Shown piece after piece: positions 52,479 through 62,152 of a DNA stretch of 64,000 nucleotides; within the stretch, counting starts at the first letter, position 1, and each line of letters begins with the position of its first letter. Origin of the DNA: Flavobacteriaceae bacterium (GTDB lineage: Bacteria; Bacteroidota; Bacteroidia; Flavobacteriales; Flavobacteriaceae). The position numbers were made by a program, and so were the translations under genes. The DNA is taken from positions 1-64,000 of the forward strand of contig JAQWFW010000006.1 of the NCBI GenBank assembly GCA_029238515.1, given 5' to 3'. The notes under the pieces are model-generated. The model did not search any database and was not told the origin of the DNA. It was given only the letters and a program-made list of their open reading frames with translations.

Positions 52479-53549
52479 TTAGTTTTGAACTAATGAGTTT
52501 TTAAATTGTTTTTGCTCGTTGATCCATTCATTGTATTCTTCTTCTGTTTCCACAATGATTTTCATTTGCATGTTGTAATGAGACTTTCCGCAAATTTTGT
52601 TACAAAGCAATAAGTAATCAAATTCATAACGATCAAGAGGTTCTTCACCATTGGCTTGAAGCTTCTTGCTATTTTCATTTCGAATTTTGTTGATATTTCT
52701 TACTTTTTCATAAATATCTGGATTCAAACGCATTTCTTCAGTTGTTACTGTTGGAGTAAATGCAAACTGCGTAATCATACCAGGAACGCAATTCATTTGA
52801 GCTCTAAAGTGTGGCATATATGCTGAATGCAAAACATCTTGTGAACGCATTTTGAATAACACTGGACGGCCTACAGGAAGATGAAGTTCTGTCGTAATGA
52901 TATCATCTTGAGCATTAGGATCTGACTCATCTAAACCTAAAATATTGGCCTTGTCTAAATCAATCAAACGTACATTTGCTTTACCTAGAACATTGTCTTC
53001 TCCGGCATAACGCGCTTTCCAATTAAATTGCTGAGCATAAAGCTCTACAACAAGTGGATCTTCGTCTTCATTGACATTCATGATGTCGTTCCATGTAAAT
53101 AATCCGTACATAATCAGTCCTGCAAGAACAATTACGGGGATGATAGTCCAAATGAACTCTAGTTTATCATTATCGGCATAAAAAAGAGCTTTTCGCCCTT
53201 TTTCGCCTTTGTATTTGAAGGCAAAATAATGTAATAAAAACTGCGTAATTGTTTGTACAATAAATATGACGACCATAGAAATGATCATCAATCGATCGAT
53301 TTCAGGACCATGTTCTGAAGCAGAATTGGACACTAATGGCAAATCACCCCATAGGGCAAATGATATTATTGTAATGAGGTATATAAATCCTAAAAATGCC
53401 AACATGAGGTAGCCATTTACAGAATTGTCGTTGTCATTAGCAATTTGTGATGTATCACGATTTGCTTGTGCCAAGTCAAATATTTTGACCATTTGCCAAA
53501 TTGCGATGGTGATTCCAAATAAAATTAATATTGTTAATAAGCCAGTCAT
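52479..53549 (-). CDS. coxB: Cytochrome c oxidase subunit II
   Basis: A 356-residue subunit with three hydrophobic segments (about 1-20, 45-65 and 88-112; the usual number is two) and a periplasmic CuA domain. The binuclear copper motif is C316-x3-C320-x3-H324-x2-M327, with a further His in VLHSAYMPHF near 235. All CuA ligands are present. It accepts electrons from cytochrome c domains of ACIII. It follows actF by 23 nt and precedes coxA. The periplasmic domain is long (with an acidic insertion near 185-205), as in other Flavobacteriaceae. Confidence 0.95.
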   Translation of the reverse strand: MTGLLTILILFGITIAIWQMVKIFDLAQANRDTSQIANDNDNSVNGYLMLAFLGFIYLITIISFALWGDLPLVSNSASEHGPEIDRLMIISMVVIFIVQTITQFLLHYFAFKYKGEKGRKALFYADNDKLEFIWTIIPVIVLAGLIMYGLFTWNDIMNVNEDEDPLVVELYAQQFNWKARYAGEDNVLGKANVRLIDLDKANILGLDESDPNAQDDIITTELHLPVGRPVLFKMRSQDVLHSAYMPHFRAQMNCVPGMITQFAFTPTVTTEEMRLNPDIYEKVRNINKIRNENSKKLQANGEEPLDRYEFDYLLLCNKICGKSHYNMQMKIIVETEEEYNEWINEQKQFKNSLVQN

Positions 53550-53572
53550 TGTACTATACTATCTTTTAAAAA

Positions 53573-54919
53573 TTAATAATGAAACTGTTCGCTTTCCTTT
53601 ATAAATGGATTGCCTTTTGGCAATAGTGGTGCTTTTGAAAGGGCATGAAATACGGTTCCTAAGAACAACCCTAAAAACAACAACACTGCACTAATTTCTG
53701 GCACACCAATAAACCAACGGTCTCCAACGGTAGCAGGCATAATCATATTGAACACATCGATATAGTGTCCAAATAAAATCACGATACCAGCCATTACGAT
53801 AAACCATGGTACACGCTTGTAATCACTGTTCATGAGAACTAAGAATGGGAAAATAAAATTCAATATGAGCATCCCAAAGAAAGGAAGTTTATAGTCTTCT
53901 ATTCTTGTGATGAAATAGGTTACCTCTTCTGGAATGTTTGCATACCAAATCAACATAAACTGAGAGAACCACAAATACGTCCAAAATACACTTATAGCAA
54001 ACATAAATTTAGCCAAATCATGCAAATGACTGTCGTTGACAAACTCCATAAGCCCTTTTGATTTTAGGTATATTGTGATGAGTGCAATGACGGTAATTCC
54101 GCTGACAAACATACTGGCAAATACGTACCATCCGAAAAGGGTACTGAACCAGTGTGGGTCTACACTCATGATCCAATCCCAAGACATCATGGATTCTGTG
54201 TAAATATAAAAGACTAAAAAAGCTGCAGATATTCTGAAGTTTTTCTTGAAATTTCTATTATCATTCACATCGGCTTGGTCTTGCGCTAATGAGAATTTTC
54301 TGGAGAAATAACGGTACAAACTCCAACCTGCAATAAATATCAATCCTCTTATAGCGAACCATGTTTTGTTGAGCCATCCAGATTTTCCTTGAATAAGTTC
54401 GTCATGCGCAACAACTTCTGGATCCATCCAGATGAAAAGGTGGTCTCCAGCCCATAGTCCTATACCAAGTACAATTATAGCTCCTGGTAAAAGATAATAG
54501 GTTATGGCTTCCATTACTCTAAAGAGTACTGGTGACCAACCGGCTTGCGCTGCATATTGAATTCCATAAAATGCAAGAACGCCAAGTGAAATCATCATAA
54601 AGAAAAACGCTGCTACATACAATGCTGCATAAGGTCGGTTGTGCATTTGATGCAAAACATGTTCTGCGTGTTCATCATCGTGATGAGCTTCTTCATGATG
54701 ATGATCATTTTCGCTAGCTGCGTGAATCATTGCAGCATGGGCCTCTCCATCGTCGTGAACTTCTGCGACACCATGATGTGCATCTTCTTCTGCCAGTAAT
54801 ACTTTAACATCGTCTAAAGTCAAATGATGTGACGAATTATAGCTCGAAATCCATCCGATTGCTCCAACAATGATCAGAACAAGAGAAGTAATTTTTAATC
54901 TATTTGAAAACGTATACAT
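53573..54919 (-). CDS. actF: Alternative complex III subunit ActF
   Basis: A 448-residue integral membrane subunit of the quinol:cytochrome c oxidoreductase, related to ActC and NrfD, with about ten helices. A histidine-rich loop lies between helix 1 and 2 (16 His among residues 31-93). It is co-transcribed after actE (24 nt) and before coxB. ActF in characterised complexes lies beside ActC and has no quinone turnover role proven. The His-rich loop is unlike the core fold and may bind metal. Confidence 0.93.
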   Translation of the reverse strand: MYTFSNRLKITSLVLIIVGAIGWISSYNSSHHLTLDDVKVLLAEEDAHHGVAEVHDDGEAHAAMIHAASENDHHHEEAHHDDEHAEHVLHQMHNRPYAALYVAAFFFMMISLGVLAFYGIQYAAQAGWSPVLFRVMEAITYYLLPGAIIVLGIGLWAGDHLFIWMDPEVVAHDELIQGKSGWLNKTWFAIRGLIFIAGWSLYRYFSRKFSLAQDQADVNDNRNFKKNFRISAAFLVFYIYTESMMSWDWIMSVDPHWFSTLFGWYVFASMFVSGITVIALITIYLKSKGLMEFVNDSHLHDLAKFMFAISVFWTYLWFSQFMLIWYANIPEEVTYFITRIEDYKLPFFGMLILNFIFPFLVLMNSDYKRVPWFIVMAGIVILFGHYIDVFNMIMPATVGDRWFIGVPEISAVLLFLGLFLGTVFHALSKAPLLPKGNPFIKESEQFHY

Positions 54920-54943
54920 GTTTTATTTATGTTTTGTTTTTCT

Positions 54944-55525
54944 TTATTTTAATAATTCTGTTCTTAACGCTTCTACATAAGCTGTAACCTGCCAACGCTC
55001 TTCTTCATTTAAAAGATTGGCGTAAGAACCCATTGAGTTTTTGCCGTAATAGATAACGTGATAAATGCTACCTGCTGTAATCGCACGGTCTGCATAACTA
55101 GGAACACCTAATATTTTTTCGCGCTTAACCAATTTTCCTTGACCAGCGCCCTTGTTACCATGACAAATCCCACAGTATATATCGTATAGCTCTTTACCTC
55201 TTTTGGCGTCAATTTCTGTTGCCGTTAAAGGAGATTTTAAAGTTTTTAATGCGGCTTCATAGCCCTCATTGGTATTTTCATAGTCATATAACGAATACCC
55301 TCTGGCAATAGTCCCTTCGACAGGAAGTAACGCTTCTTGACTGTTTGGAAAAACCTCGTATTCGCCATAAGCTTCGTAGCCAACGGGGGCATACATGTTT
55401 GGGAAAAATTGGTAGTTCGGACTGCTGTTGTCTTGGCAAGACCACAGTGTTGCACCAATCAATACTAAAATCAATATTTTTGATACACTTTTCTTAGGTC
55501 TAATGTGCTTCTTTTTCAACCACAT
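54944..55525 (-). CDS. actE: Alternative complex III subunit ActE, monoheme cytochrome c lipoprotein
   Basis: A 193-residue lipoprotein cytochrome c. A signal segment ends in the lipobox Cys30 (TLWSC). One heme motif CGICH lies at residues 118-122, and the likely Met ligand is in NSMGSYANLL. It passes electrons within ACIII to the oxidase. ATG 55525 overlaps the actD end by 26 nt, and there is no better downstream start. Its position in the operon follows the known order actABCDEF. Confidence 0.94.
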   Translation of the reverse strand: MWLKKKHIRPKKSVSKILILVLIGATLWSCQDNSSPNYQFFPNMYAPVGYEAYGEYEVFPNSQEALLPVEGTIARGYSLYDYENTNEGYEAALKTLKSPLTATEIDAKRGKELYDIYCGICHGNKGAGQGKLVKREKILGVPSYADRAITAGSIYHVIYYGKNSMGSYANLLNEEERWQVTAYVEALRTELLK

Positions 55526-56033
55526 GCACTTCTACTGCACCTGTTTTGGTTAATAGTGTTTTTAATTTTTTTTCATTGTCATGAACAGGGATTTCCATCA
55601 AAAAATGGTCATCTGTTGTTCTTGGGTCTGGATTTTCAGCATTTTTAAATGGCCACATTCTACTTCTCAGATAAAATGTAATTACCATTAAATGCGCTGC
55701 AAAAAATACAGTGAGCTCAAACATAATTGGCACAAAGGCAGGCATGTTTTCGATGTAGCTAAAACTTGGTTTTCCACCAATGTTTTGAGGCCAATCTTCA
55801 ATCATAATAAAGTTCATCATGAGGATGGCAACAGTTAGGCCTACACAGCCATACATAAATGCTGCAATTGCAATTCGTGTTGGGGCAAGCCCCATGGCCT
55901 TGTCCAATCCATGCACTGGAAATGGCGTGTAAATTTCTTCGATGTGATGCTTCTCTGCCTTTACAGTTTTTACTGCAGACATCAATACATCATCATCTGT
56001 ATATAAGGCATGAATAACTTTTGATGCTCCCAT
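55500..56033 (-). CDS. actD: Alternative complex III subunit ActD (DUF3341)
   Basis: A 177-residue subunit. A cytoplasmic DUF3341 domain (about 1-55 and 120-177) flanks two membrane helices (about 60-80 and 95-118). It lies between actC (2 nt) and actE (overlap 26 nt). ActD binds on the side of ActC in the known complexes and has no cofactor. The family is diagnostic for ACIII. Confidence 0.94.
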   Translation of the reverse strand: MGASKVIHALYTDDDVLMSAVKTVKAEKHHIEEIYTPFPVHGLDKAMGLAPTRIAIAAFMYGCVGLTVAILMMNFIMIEDWPQNIGGKPSFSYIENMPAFVPIMFELTVFFAAHLMVITFYLRSRMWPFKNAENPDPRTTDDHFLMEIPVHDNEKKLKTLLTKTGAVEVHVVEKEAH

Positions 56034-56035
56034 AC

Positions 56036-57502
56036 TTAGTCTTTTTTCTTGTTAGGTTTTCTTGTTGCTTTTGGCTTTTTGGAGGTACGTTCATCTGAAC
56101 CTGTACCAACCAAACTGTCTCCAGCTTCTCTAATATTTTTGTAACGTTGCCCTGAAGATTTCAAAATGGTTTTCACCTCAGCTTGTGCAATTACTGGGAA
56201 TGTTCTTGAATAAAGTAAGAACAACACAAAGAAGAAACCTATAGTTCCAATGAAAATTCCAATATCTACAAACGTTGGTGAGAACATCGTCCACGACGAT
56301 GGCAAATAATCTCTGTGCAACGACGTTACAATAATCACAAAACGTTCAAACCACATTCCTATATTCACTACAATTGAAATGGCAAATGAGAACATAATGC
56401 TAGTTCTTAATTTCTTGAACCACATAAATTGTGGAGAGAATACATTACAAGACATCATCGCCCAATATGCCCACCAATAGGGGCCTGTAGCTCTATTTAG
56501 GAAGGCATATTGCTCATATTCGACTCCAGAATACCATGCAATAAACAACTCCGTGATGTATGCAACACCTACAATTGAACCTGTAATCATGATGACAATG
56601 TTCATCAATTCAATGTGTTGTACTGTGATATAATCTTCAAGGTTACACACTTTTCTCATGATGATAAGCAATGTATTTACCATAGCAAATCCAGAGAAAA
56701 TAGCTCCCGCCACAAAATATGGAGGGAAAATAGTGGTGTGCCATCCTGGAATTACCGAAGTAGCAAAATCAAAAGATACAATAGTGTGTACCGAAAGTAC
56801 AAGTGGTGTTGCCAATCCTGCTAGTACTAAAGATACTTCTTCAAAACGTTGCCAATCTTTTGCTCGACCAGACCATCCAAAACTTAATAAAGAATAAATT
56901 TTCTTTTGAAATGGACGTACCGCACGGTCACGTATCATCGCAAAATCAGGTAATAGTCCAGTCCACCAGAATACTAATGAAACCGAGAGATATGTTGAAA
57001 TCGCAAATACGTCCCACAATAGTGGTGAATTAAAGTTTACCCAAAGTGATCCAAATTGGTTTGGGATAGGCAATACCCAATACGCCAACCAAGGTCTTCC
57101 CATGTGAATAATTGGAAATAATCCTGCTTGAATTACTGAAAATATGGTCATGGCCTCAGCAGATCTATTGATCGCCATACGCCATTTTTGTCTAAATAAA
57201 AGAAGTACTGCAGAAATAAGTGTTCCAGCATGTCCGATCCCTACCCACCATACAAAGTTGGTGATATCCCATGCCCAACCTACGGTTTTATTTAATCCCC
57301 AAGTTCCAATCCCTGTAGATATTGTATAAATCATACACCCAAGACCCCAACCAAAAGCGGCTAGCGCTATGGAGAAGACTATCCACCACTGCTTGTTAGC
57401 TTTTCCTTCTACAGGAGCAACTACATCAAGAGTGACATCGTGATATGATTTTTCACCTGTTACGAGTGGTCTTCTTATCGGTGCTTCGTAATGAGACGCC
57501 AT
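56036..57502 (-). CDS. actC: Alternative complex III subunit ActC (NrfD-like)
   Basis: A 488-residue ten-helix membrane subunit of the NrfD/polysulfide reductase family, the quinol-oxidising part of ACIII. Visible marks are WWVGIGHAGTLISAVLLLFRQ near 88-108 and VVSFDFATSVIPGWHTTIFPPY (split: SFDFATSVIPGWHT). A charged tail (about 465-488, rich in Lys and Arg) extends beyond the core. It is 2 nt before actD and 24 nt after actB. The reaction is menaquinol oxidation coupled to electron transfer to ActB. Confidence 0.95.
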   Translation of the reverse strand: MASHYEAPIRRPLVTGEKSYHDVTLDVVAPVEGKANKQWWIVFSIALAAFGWGLGCMIYTISTGIGTWGLNKTVGWAWDITNFVWWVGIGHAGTLISAVLLLFRQKWRMAINRSAEAMTIFSVIQAGLFPIIHMGRPWLAYWVLPIPNQFGSLWVNFNSPLLWDVFAISTYLSVSLVFWWTGLLPDFAMIRDRAVRPFQKKIYSLLSFGWSGRAKDWQRFEEVSLVLAGLATPLVLSVHTIVSFDFATSVIPGWHTTIFPPYFVAGAIFSGFAMVNTLLIIMRKVCNLEDYITVQHIELMNIVIMITGSIVGVAYITELFIAWYSGVEYEQYAFLNRATGPYWWAYWAMMSCNVFSPQFMWFKKLRTSIMFSFAISIVVNIGMWFERFVIIVTSLHRDYLPSSWTMFSPTFVDIGIFIGTIGFFFVLFLLYSRTFPVIAQAEVKTILKSSGQRYKNIREAGDSLVGTGSDERTSKKPKATRKPNKKKD

Positions 57503-57526
57503 AGTTTAATTTTATTTCTTTGTTAG

Positions 57527-60500
57527 TTATGCTTCTTTTGTATTTCTTACTTTAACTTGGTAGACCACATTTGGTTTTGTACCAACATGTTCTAATAGGT
57601 GATAAGCACGCTCATCATCTTTAAGTTTTGTAACATCGTCTTTTTTATTATTGATATCGCCAAAAACAATTGCGCCACTATCACAAGCCGATGAACAAGC
57701 CGTTTTAAAGCCATTCACATCTACTGGTCTACCGTCACGTTTGGCATCCAAAATTGTTTTTTGTGTCATTTGAATACACATCGAACATTTTTCCATGACT
57801 CCTCTAGAACGTACAGTTACATCTGGATTGATGACCATACGACCTAAGTCATTGTTCATGTGATAGTCAAATTCATCGTTCCCATTATATAGGAACCAAT
57901 TGAATCGGCGTACTTTATAAGGGCAGTTGTTTGCACAATAACGCGTCCCAACACAACGGTTGTACGCCATGTGGTTTTGACCTTGTCTTCCGTGTGAACT
58001 TGCCGCAACTGGACAAACTGTTTCACATGGTGCATGATTACAGTGCTGACACATGATTGGTTGGAAGGCAACCTGTGGATTTTCCGACGGTGTTTCCATT
58101 TCGCCAAAAGTACTTAGTGAACTTCCTAATCCTTCTATATCATCTTTTGTCTGGTTGTCGCCTTCAAAAGTTTCATCTGAAGAATAATAGCGGTCAATTC
58201 TCAACCAGTGCATATCTCTACTTCTTCGAATTTCTTCTTTCCCAACGACAGGAACATTGTTTTCAGCATGACATGCAATCACACATGCCCCACAACCTGT
58301 ACAAGAATTCAAGTCTATGGAAAGATTAAAATGGTGCCCAATTGATCGATCGAACTCATCCCAAAGATCCACATCTGGAGAACTTACTGGGGTTTCTATA
58401 TGATTCAAAGAAACGACTGCAGTTGGGTTCCAATACTCAGCATCTTTTGTGTTGAAAATCTCTAAAGTTGTTTCCTTTATAATATCTCCACGCCCCATCA
58501 ATGTATTGTGCAATTGAACACATGCAAATTCATGTTTACCACCAACTGCTTCTATTGAAACTGATGGAGTGGTATCGAAATTTTGATAAAGTGGATAAGC
58601 ATTTACACCTGTTTGCATTTCCTCTTTTAGTCCTGCACTGCGGCCATAACCAAAAGACAATCCTACGGTTCCACGTGCTTGCCCTGGCTGAATAATAACG
58701 GGGGCTTTTACGGTCACTCCATTTACGGCAACATTAGCATAGGTTCCATCCAAACCTCCATTAGCATCGTTAGTGTTTTCAAAACCTAACGCTTTGGCAT
58801 CTGCTGCAGATACAGTAAGATAGTTATCCCATGTTGTACGGGTTAACGGATCTGGAAATTCTTGTAACCAAGGGTTGTTGGCTTGTTGCCCATCACCCAT
58901 TCCTGTTTTAGGATAAAGTGTCAATTCAAAATCGGAAGATTTAGCTTGCGCTAAATTATTTACAGCTACAGATACATCCGTTGAAATTTTGGCTGTTTCT
59001 GTTGTGTCAATGGTTACAGAAGTTGAAGCTGTAAACACACCATCATGAAGTGAGTCATTAAAAGAAGCTCCTCCTAATACATTGGAGCTCCAAAATGATT
59101 TTATATAATCGTGGTATGTGCTTGTGTTTCCATTAAGGGTTAGAAGCACATCTTGAAATTGTTTTGTGTCAAATAATGGTCGGATGGTTGGTTGAACTAG
59201 TCCGTAATGTCCAGATTTAGTTTCCAAATCGCCCCAAGATTCTAAGTAATGAGGAGCCGCTGCTACAAATTCAGAAACAGATGCTGTTTCATTATTTTTC
59301 ATCGAAAAAGTAACAGAAAGCTCAGTCTTTTTCAATCCTTCAACAAAGGCCGTAGCGTTTGGTAAAGTGTATGCTGGATTTACACCTGCCATTAGTACTG
59401 CACCAACTTTTCCTGCGTTCATGTCGGCTACAAGTTTTACAACTGCAGCATCATTCCCTTGACGCGTTAAAATTGTTGTTTTTGGGTCAAATGCTTTACT
59501 CTTTAAGAATGCATTAATTTCTAAAACTAAGCTTTGAGCGTCAACATCTTGAATTCCTGTAAGAACAACACCATTTGATCCTGCTTTAGACAATTCTGTT
59601 GCTGCAGCATCAACTGCGGATTCTATTCCAGCGGGGAGGGTTACGTTTACAGAAGTTCCTGTAAGTTTCCCATAAAGTCTTGCTAATGCGCGTTTTTGCT
59701 GAGATGGTTTTAATGGAACGCGCTTATCGGCATTTGCTCCAGAAAGAGTCATATTCGATTCAAACTGTATGTGACGTGACATGGTTCCATTTTCCGGAAC
59801 GCGTCCTTTAGCGTAAGCAGCATCGAATCCTCCACCTTGCCAATCGCCAAGAAAGTCTGCGCCTATAGAAACAATTGTTTTTGCTTTTGCAAAATCATAA
59901 TTTGCAAGACCTCTACGACCATACTTTGCTTGATACGCATCTGCTGCTGCAGATTCTGAAATAGCATCATAAACTACATGAGAAACATTCTCATAATTAT
60001 TCTGAAATTCTGAAATTAATTTTGATGTGCTCGGGCTCGCAAAAGTTTGGGTCAACAAAACAACTTGTTTTCCTGAACCTTTCAATGCTTCAAGTTTTTG
60101 TCCTACTTCATTGTAAAAAGCGTCCCAAGTAATGGCTTCACCTGCTTTGGTAGGTCCTGCAACACGCTGATTATCATACAAATCTAGAACAGAAGCTTGA
60201 ACTCTTGCATTGATACTTCCATTTGCTTTGGCTAATGAATTAGACTCAACTTTGATTGGTCTTCCTTCTCTAGTTTTAACCAATAAACTTGCAAAATCGT
60301 ATCCATTTGAGATTGCTGTTGCATAGTAGTTTGCAACGCCTGGAATAATTTGCTCTGGTTGAACAACGTAAGGAATGGACTTGATTACAGGTCCTTCACA
60401 AGCCGCCAAAGAAGCTGCAGCTGTACTGAATCCAACATACTTTAAGAAATCACGACGCGTTGTTTCCGAAGATTCCAGTGTGGATTTATCTCCTAAAAAC

Positions 60501-60613
60501 TCATCCACAGGAATTTCTTGAACAAATTCTTTGTGTTTTAGCGTCTCAACAGCAGAGCTTTGGCTCGGGTTTAGCTCCTCAACACTTTTCCAGTATTTCT
60601 TGTTTGATGACAT
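57527..60613 (-). CDS. actB: Alternative complex III subunit ActB (iron-sulfur, Tat lipoprotein-like)
   Basis: A 1028-residue subunit combining a molybdopterin oxidoreductase-like domain, without Mo cofactor in the known family, and a C-terminal ferredoxin-like part. A Tat motif (R53-R54-D-F-L-K) leads to a lipobox Cys72. The Fe-S cysteine groups read CTGCGACVIAC, CQHCNHAPC, CVGTRYCANNC and a final CSMC..C set, as expected for three [4Fe-4S] and one [3Fe-4S]. It follows actA by 35 nt. Electrons pass from ActC via these clusters to ActA hemes. Confidence 0.95.
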   Translation of the reverse strand: MSSNKKYWKSVEELNPSQSSAVETLKHKEFVQEIPVDEFLGDKSTLESSETTRRDFLKYVGFSTAAASLAACEGPVIKSIPYVVQPEQIIPGVANYYATAISNGYDFASLLVKTREGRPIKVESNSLAKANGSINARVQASVLDLYDNQRVAGPTKAGEAITWDAFYNEVGQKLEALKGSGKQVVLLTQTFASPSTSKLISEFQNNYENVSHVVYDAISESAAADAYQAKYGRRGLANYDFAKAKTIVSIGADFLGDWQGGGFDAAYAKGRVPENGTMSRHIQFESNMTLSGANADKRVPLKPSQQKRALARLYGKLTGTSVNVTLPAGIESAVDAAATELSKAGSNGVVLTGIQDVDAQSLVLEINAFLKSKAFDPKTTILTRQGNDAAVVKLVADMNAGKVGAVLMAGVNPAYTLPNATAFVEGLKKTELSVTFSMKNNETASVSEFVAAAPHYLESWGDLETKSGHYGLVQPTIRPLFDTKQFQDVLLTLNGNTSTYHDYIKSFWSSNVLGGASFNDSLHDGVFTASTSVTIDTTETAKISTDVSVAVNNLAQAKSSDFELTLYPKTGMGDGQQANNPWLQEFPDPLTRTTWDNYLTVSAADAKALGFENTNDANGGLDGTYANVAVNGVTVKAPVIIQPGQARGTVGLSFGYGRSAGLKEEMQTGVNAYPLYQNFDTTPSVSIEAVGGKHEFACVQLHNTLMGRGDIIKETTLEIFNTKDAEYWNPTAVVSLNHIETPVSSPDVDLWDEFDRSIGHHFNLSIDLNSCTGCGACVIACHAENNVPVVGKEEIRRSRDMHWLRIDRYYSSDETFEGDNQTKDDIEGLGSSLSTFGEMETPSENPQVAFQPIMCQHCNHAPCETVCPVAASSHGRQGQNHMAYNRCVGTRYCANNCPYKVRRFNWFLYNGNDEFDYHMNNDLGRMVINPDVTVRSRGVMEKCSMCIQMTQKTILDAKRDGRPVDVNGFKTACSSACDSGAIVFGDINNKKDDVTKLKDDERAYHLLEHVGTKPNVVYQVKVRNTKEA

Positions 60614-60648
60614 ATATTATAGTGTTACTTAAATCTTTAATAATTCGT

Positions 60649-61941
60649 TTAATAATGACATTTCCCACATTCTAGACCACCCATTTGGGCAGCAGTAAGT
60701 TTATCTACTCCATATTTCTTTGAAAGTGCTTCATGAATTTTTTCGTAATAACCATTATCTTTTACTTTCACGTTAGTTTCTCTATGGCAATTAATACACC
60801 AGCCCATCGTGAGGGGTGAATATTGGTACATGATTTCCATTTCTTCCACTGGCCCATGACATGTTTGACACTCTAAACCTGCAACCGAAACGTGCTGTGA
60901 GTGATTGAAATACGCAAAATCTGGCAAATTATGTATTCTCACCCATTTCACGGGTTTGGTTTTCCCTGTGTATTTTTGCTCGGCATCATCCCATCCTACT
61001 GCATCATACAGCTTTTGGATTTCTGCGTCATAGAATTCTTTGCTGTATTCTTCTGTAGCAGTCGATGGTGCTACTTCATAAATTGATTTGTGACAATTCA
61101 TACAAACATTCAATGATGGAATTCCAGAATGCTTACTCACTCGAGCTGAAGAATGACAATATTTACAATCAATCCCATTGTCTCCAGCATGTATTTTGTG
61201 AGAATAATGTATTGGCTGAATCGGCTCATAGCCCTGGTCTATACCCACTTGCATAAAATATCCGTACACAAAATAGGCACTAGACAATAAGAAAAATATT
61301 GCTGTTACAAGCAGCAAAAATTGATTTTGAAGAAATGCTTTCCATAATGATGGACGCTTTACAGCTTCTTGAATTTCAACTTCATTTGCAGCGGCAAATC
61401 TTCGTAATGTTTTATTAACCAAGAATAACCCAAGTGCTAATAACGCAAAAAGGATGGCTAACGCACCAAGGATAATGTCTTTGGACATTCCGCCTTGTGT
61501 ATTTGATGGTGTTTGACCTGAAGTTGCCGTGACTGCTACAGGTGCCGCTTTGTCTTGTGCAGTATAGGCAAGAATATTTGAGATGTCTTCATCTGAAAGC
61601 TGAGGGAATGCGGTCATGGCAGCACCGTTGTACTCTGCATAAATCTTGTTGGCATAGGCATCACCAGATTTAATAACTGCAGCACTATTGCGTATCCAAG
61701 CGTTGAGCCAGTCACGGTCTAGGCCTTCGTCTTCACTGAGTCGTGTTTCGACATAGCGAAGTGCTGGTCCTGTCATTTTTTTATCCAATTGGTGGCACGC
61801 AGCACAGTTGGCATTAAATAGTGACTTTCCCTTTGCTGGGTCTGCCTCTTGTGCCTTTAGTGGGGTACATAAAATTGAGAAAAATACAAGACTCAAAAAG
61901 ATGAGTTTCGAGAGGGGCTGAAGGTTGTTTACCTGCTTCAT
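60649..61941 (-). CDS. actA: Alternative complex III subunit ActA with fused N-terminal cytochrome c domain
   Basis: A 430-residue multiheme cytochrome c with six CXXCH motifs at residues 46-50, 259-263, 280-284, 358-362, 382-386 and 425-429. The first lies in a separate class I-like domain (about 32-130); the other five form the pentaheme ActA domain. Two membrane helices (about 154-175 and 207-228) lie between. A signal peptide ends near KAQ. ATG 61941 gives a normal signal peptide; ATG 61986 would add 15 residues. It is first in the act-cox operon. The fused heme may carry electrons to CuA. Confidence 0.95.
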   Translation of the reverse strand: MKQVNNLQPLSKLIFLSLVFFSILCTPLKAQEADPAKGKSLFNANCAACHQLDKKMTGPALRYVETRLSEDEGLDRDWLNAWIRNSAAVIKSGDAYANKIYAEYNGAAMTAFPQLSDEDISNILAYTAQDKAAPVAVTATSGQTPSNTQGGMSKDIILGALAILFALLALGLFLVNKTLRRFAAANEVEIQEAVKRPSLWKAFLQNQFLLLVTAIFFLLSSAYFVYGYFMQVGIDQGYEPIQPIHYSHKIHAGDNGIDCKYCHSSARVSKHSGIPSLNVCMNCHKSIYEVAPSTATEEYSKEFYDAEIQKLYDAVGWDDAEQKYTGKTKPVKWVRIHNLPDFAYFNHSQHVSVAGLECQTCHGPVEEMEIMYQYSPLTMGWCINCHRETNVKVKDNGYYEKIHEALSKKYGVDKLTAAQMGGLECGKCHY

Positions 61942-62022
61942 ATCAACGTTTGGAGTGGTTTCTAAACTTTGGCGCGATTTTTTCATGCAATAAGATCAAG
62001 AATCTATTAACAAAAATTTATG

Positions 62023-62030
62023 CAAAAATA
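62023..62030 (-). promoter_or_regulatory. Predicted -7 box for the act-cox operon
   Basis: TATTTTTG on the minus strand, 81 nt before ATG 61941 and 36 nt before the alternative ATG 61986. It would drive eight genes over more than 11 kb. Confidence 0.5.
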
Positions 62031-62104
62031 AGACATAAAGACGATTATAAAAATGATAGATAATGCTAAATTTTAATTTATACTCATTCTAAATAAAATT
62101 GGAT

Positions 62105-62134
62105 TTTTGTTTTAATTTTAATCAATTACATTTG
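62105..62134 (+). promoter_or_regulatory. Promoter of the SPOR gene, both elements visible
   Basis: TTTTG at 62105-62109 (-33 element) and TACATTTG at 62127-62134 (-7 element), 17 nt apart. Both match the Bacteroidota consensus. ATG 62153 follows 18 nt later. This is the best-formed promoter in the window. Confidence 0.75.
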
Positions 62135-62152
62135 TAAAATCAACCCAGAGAT

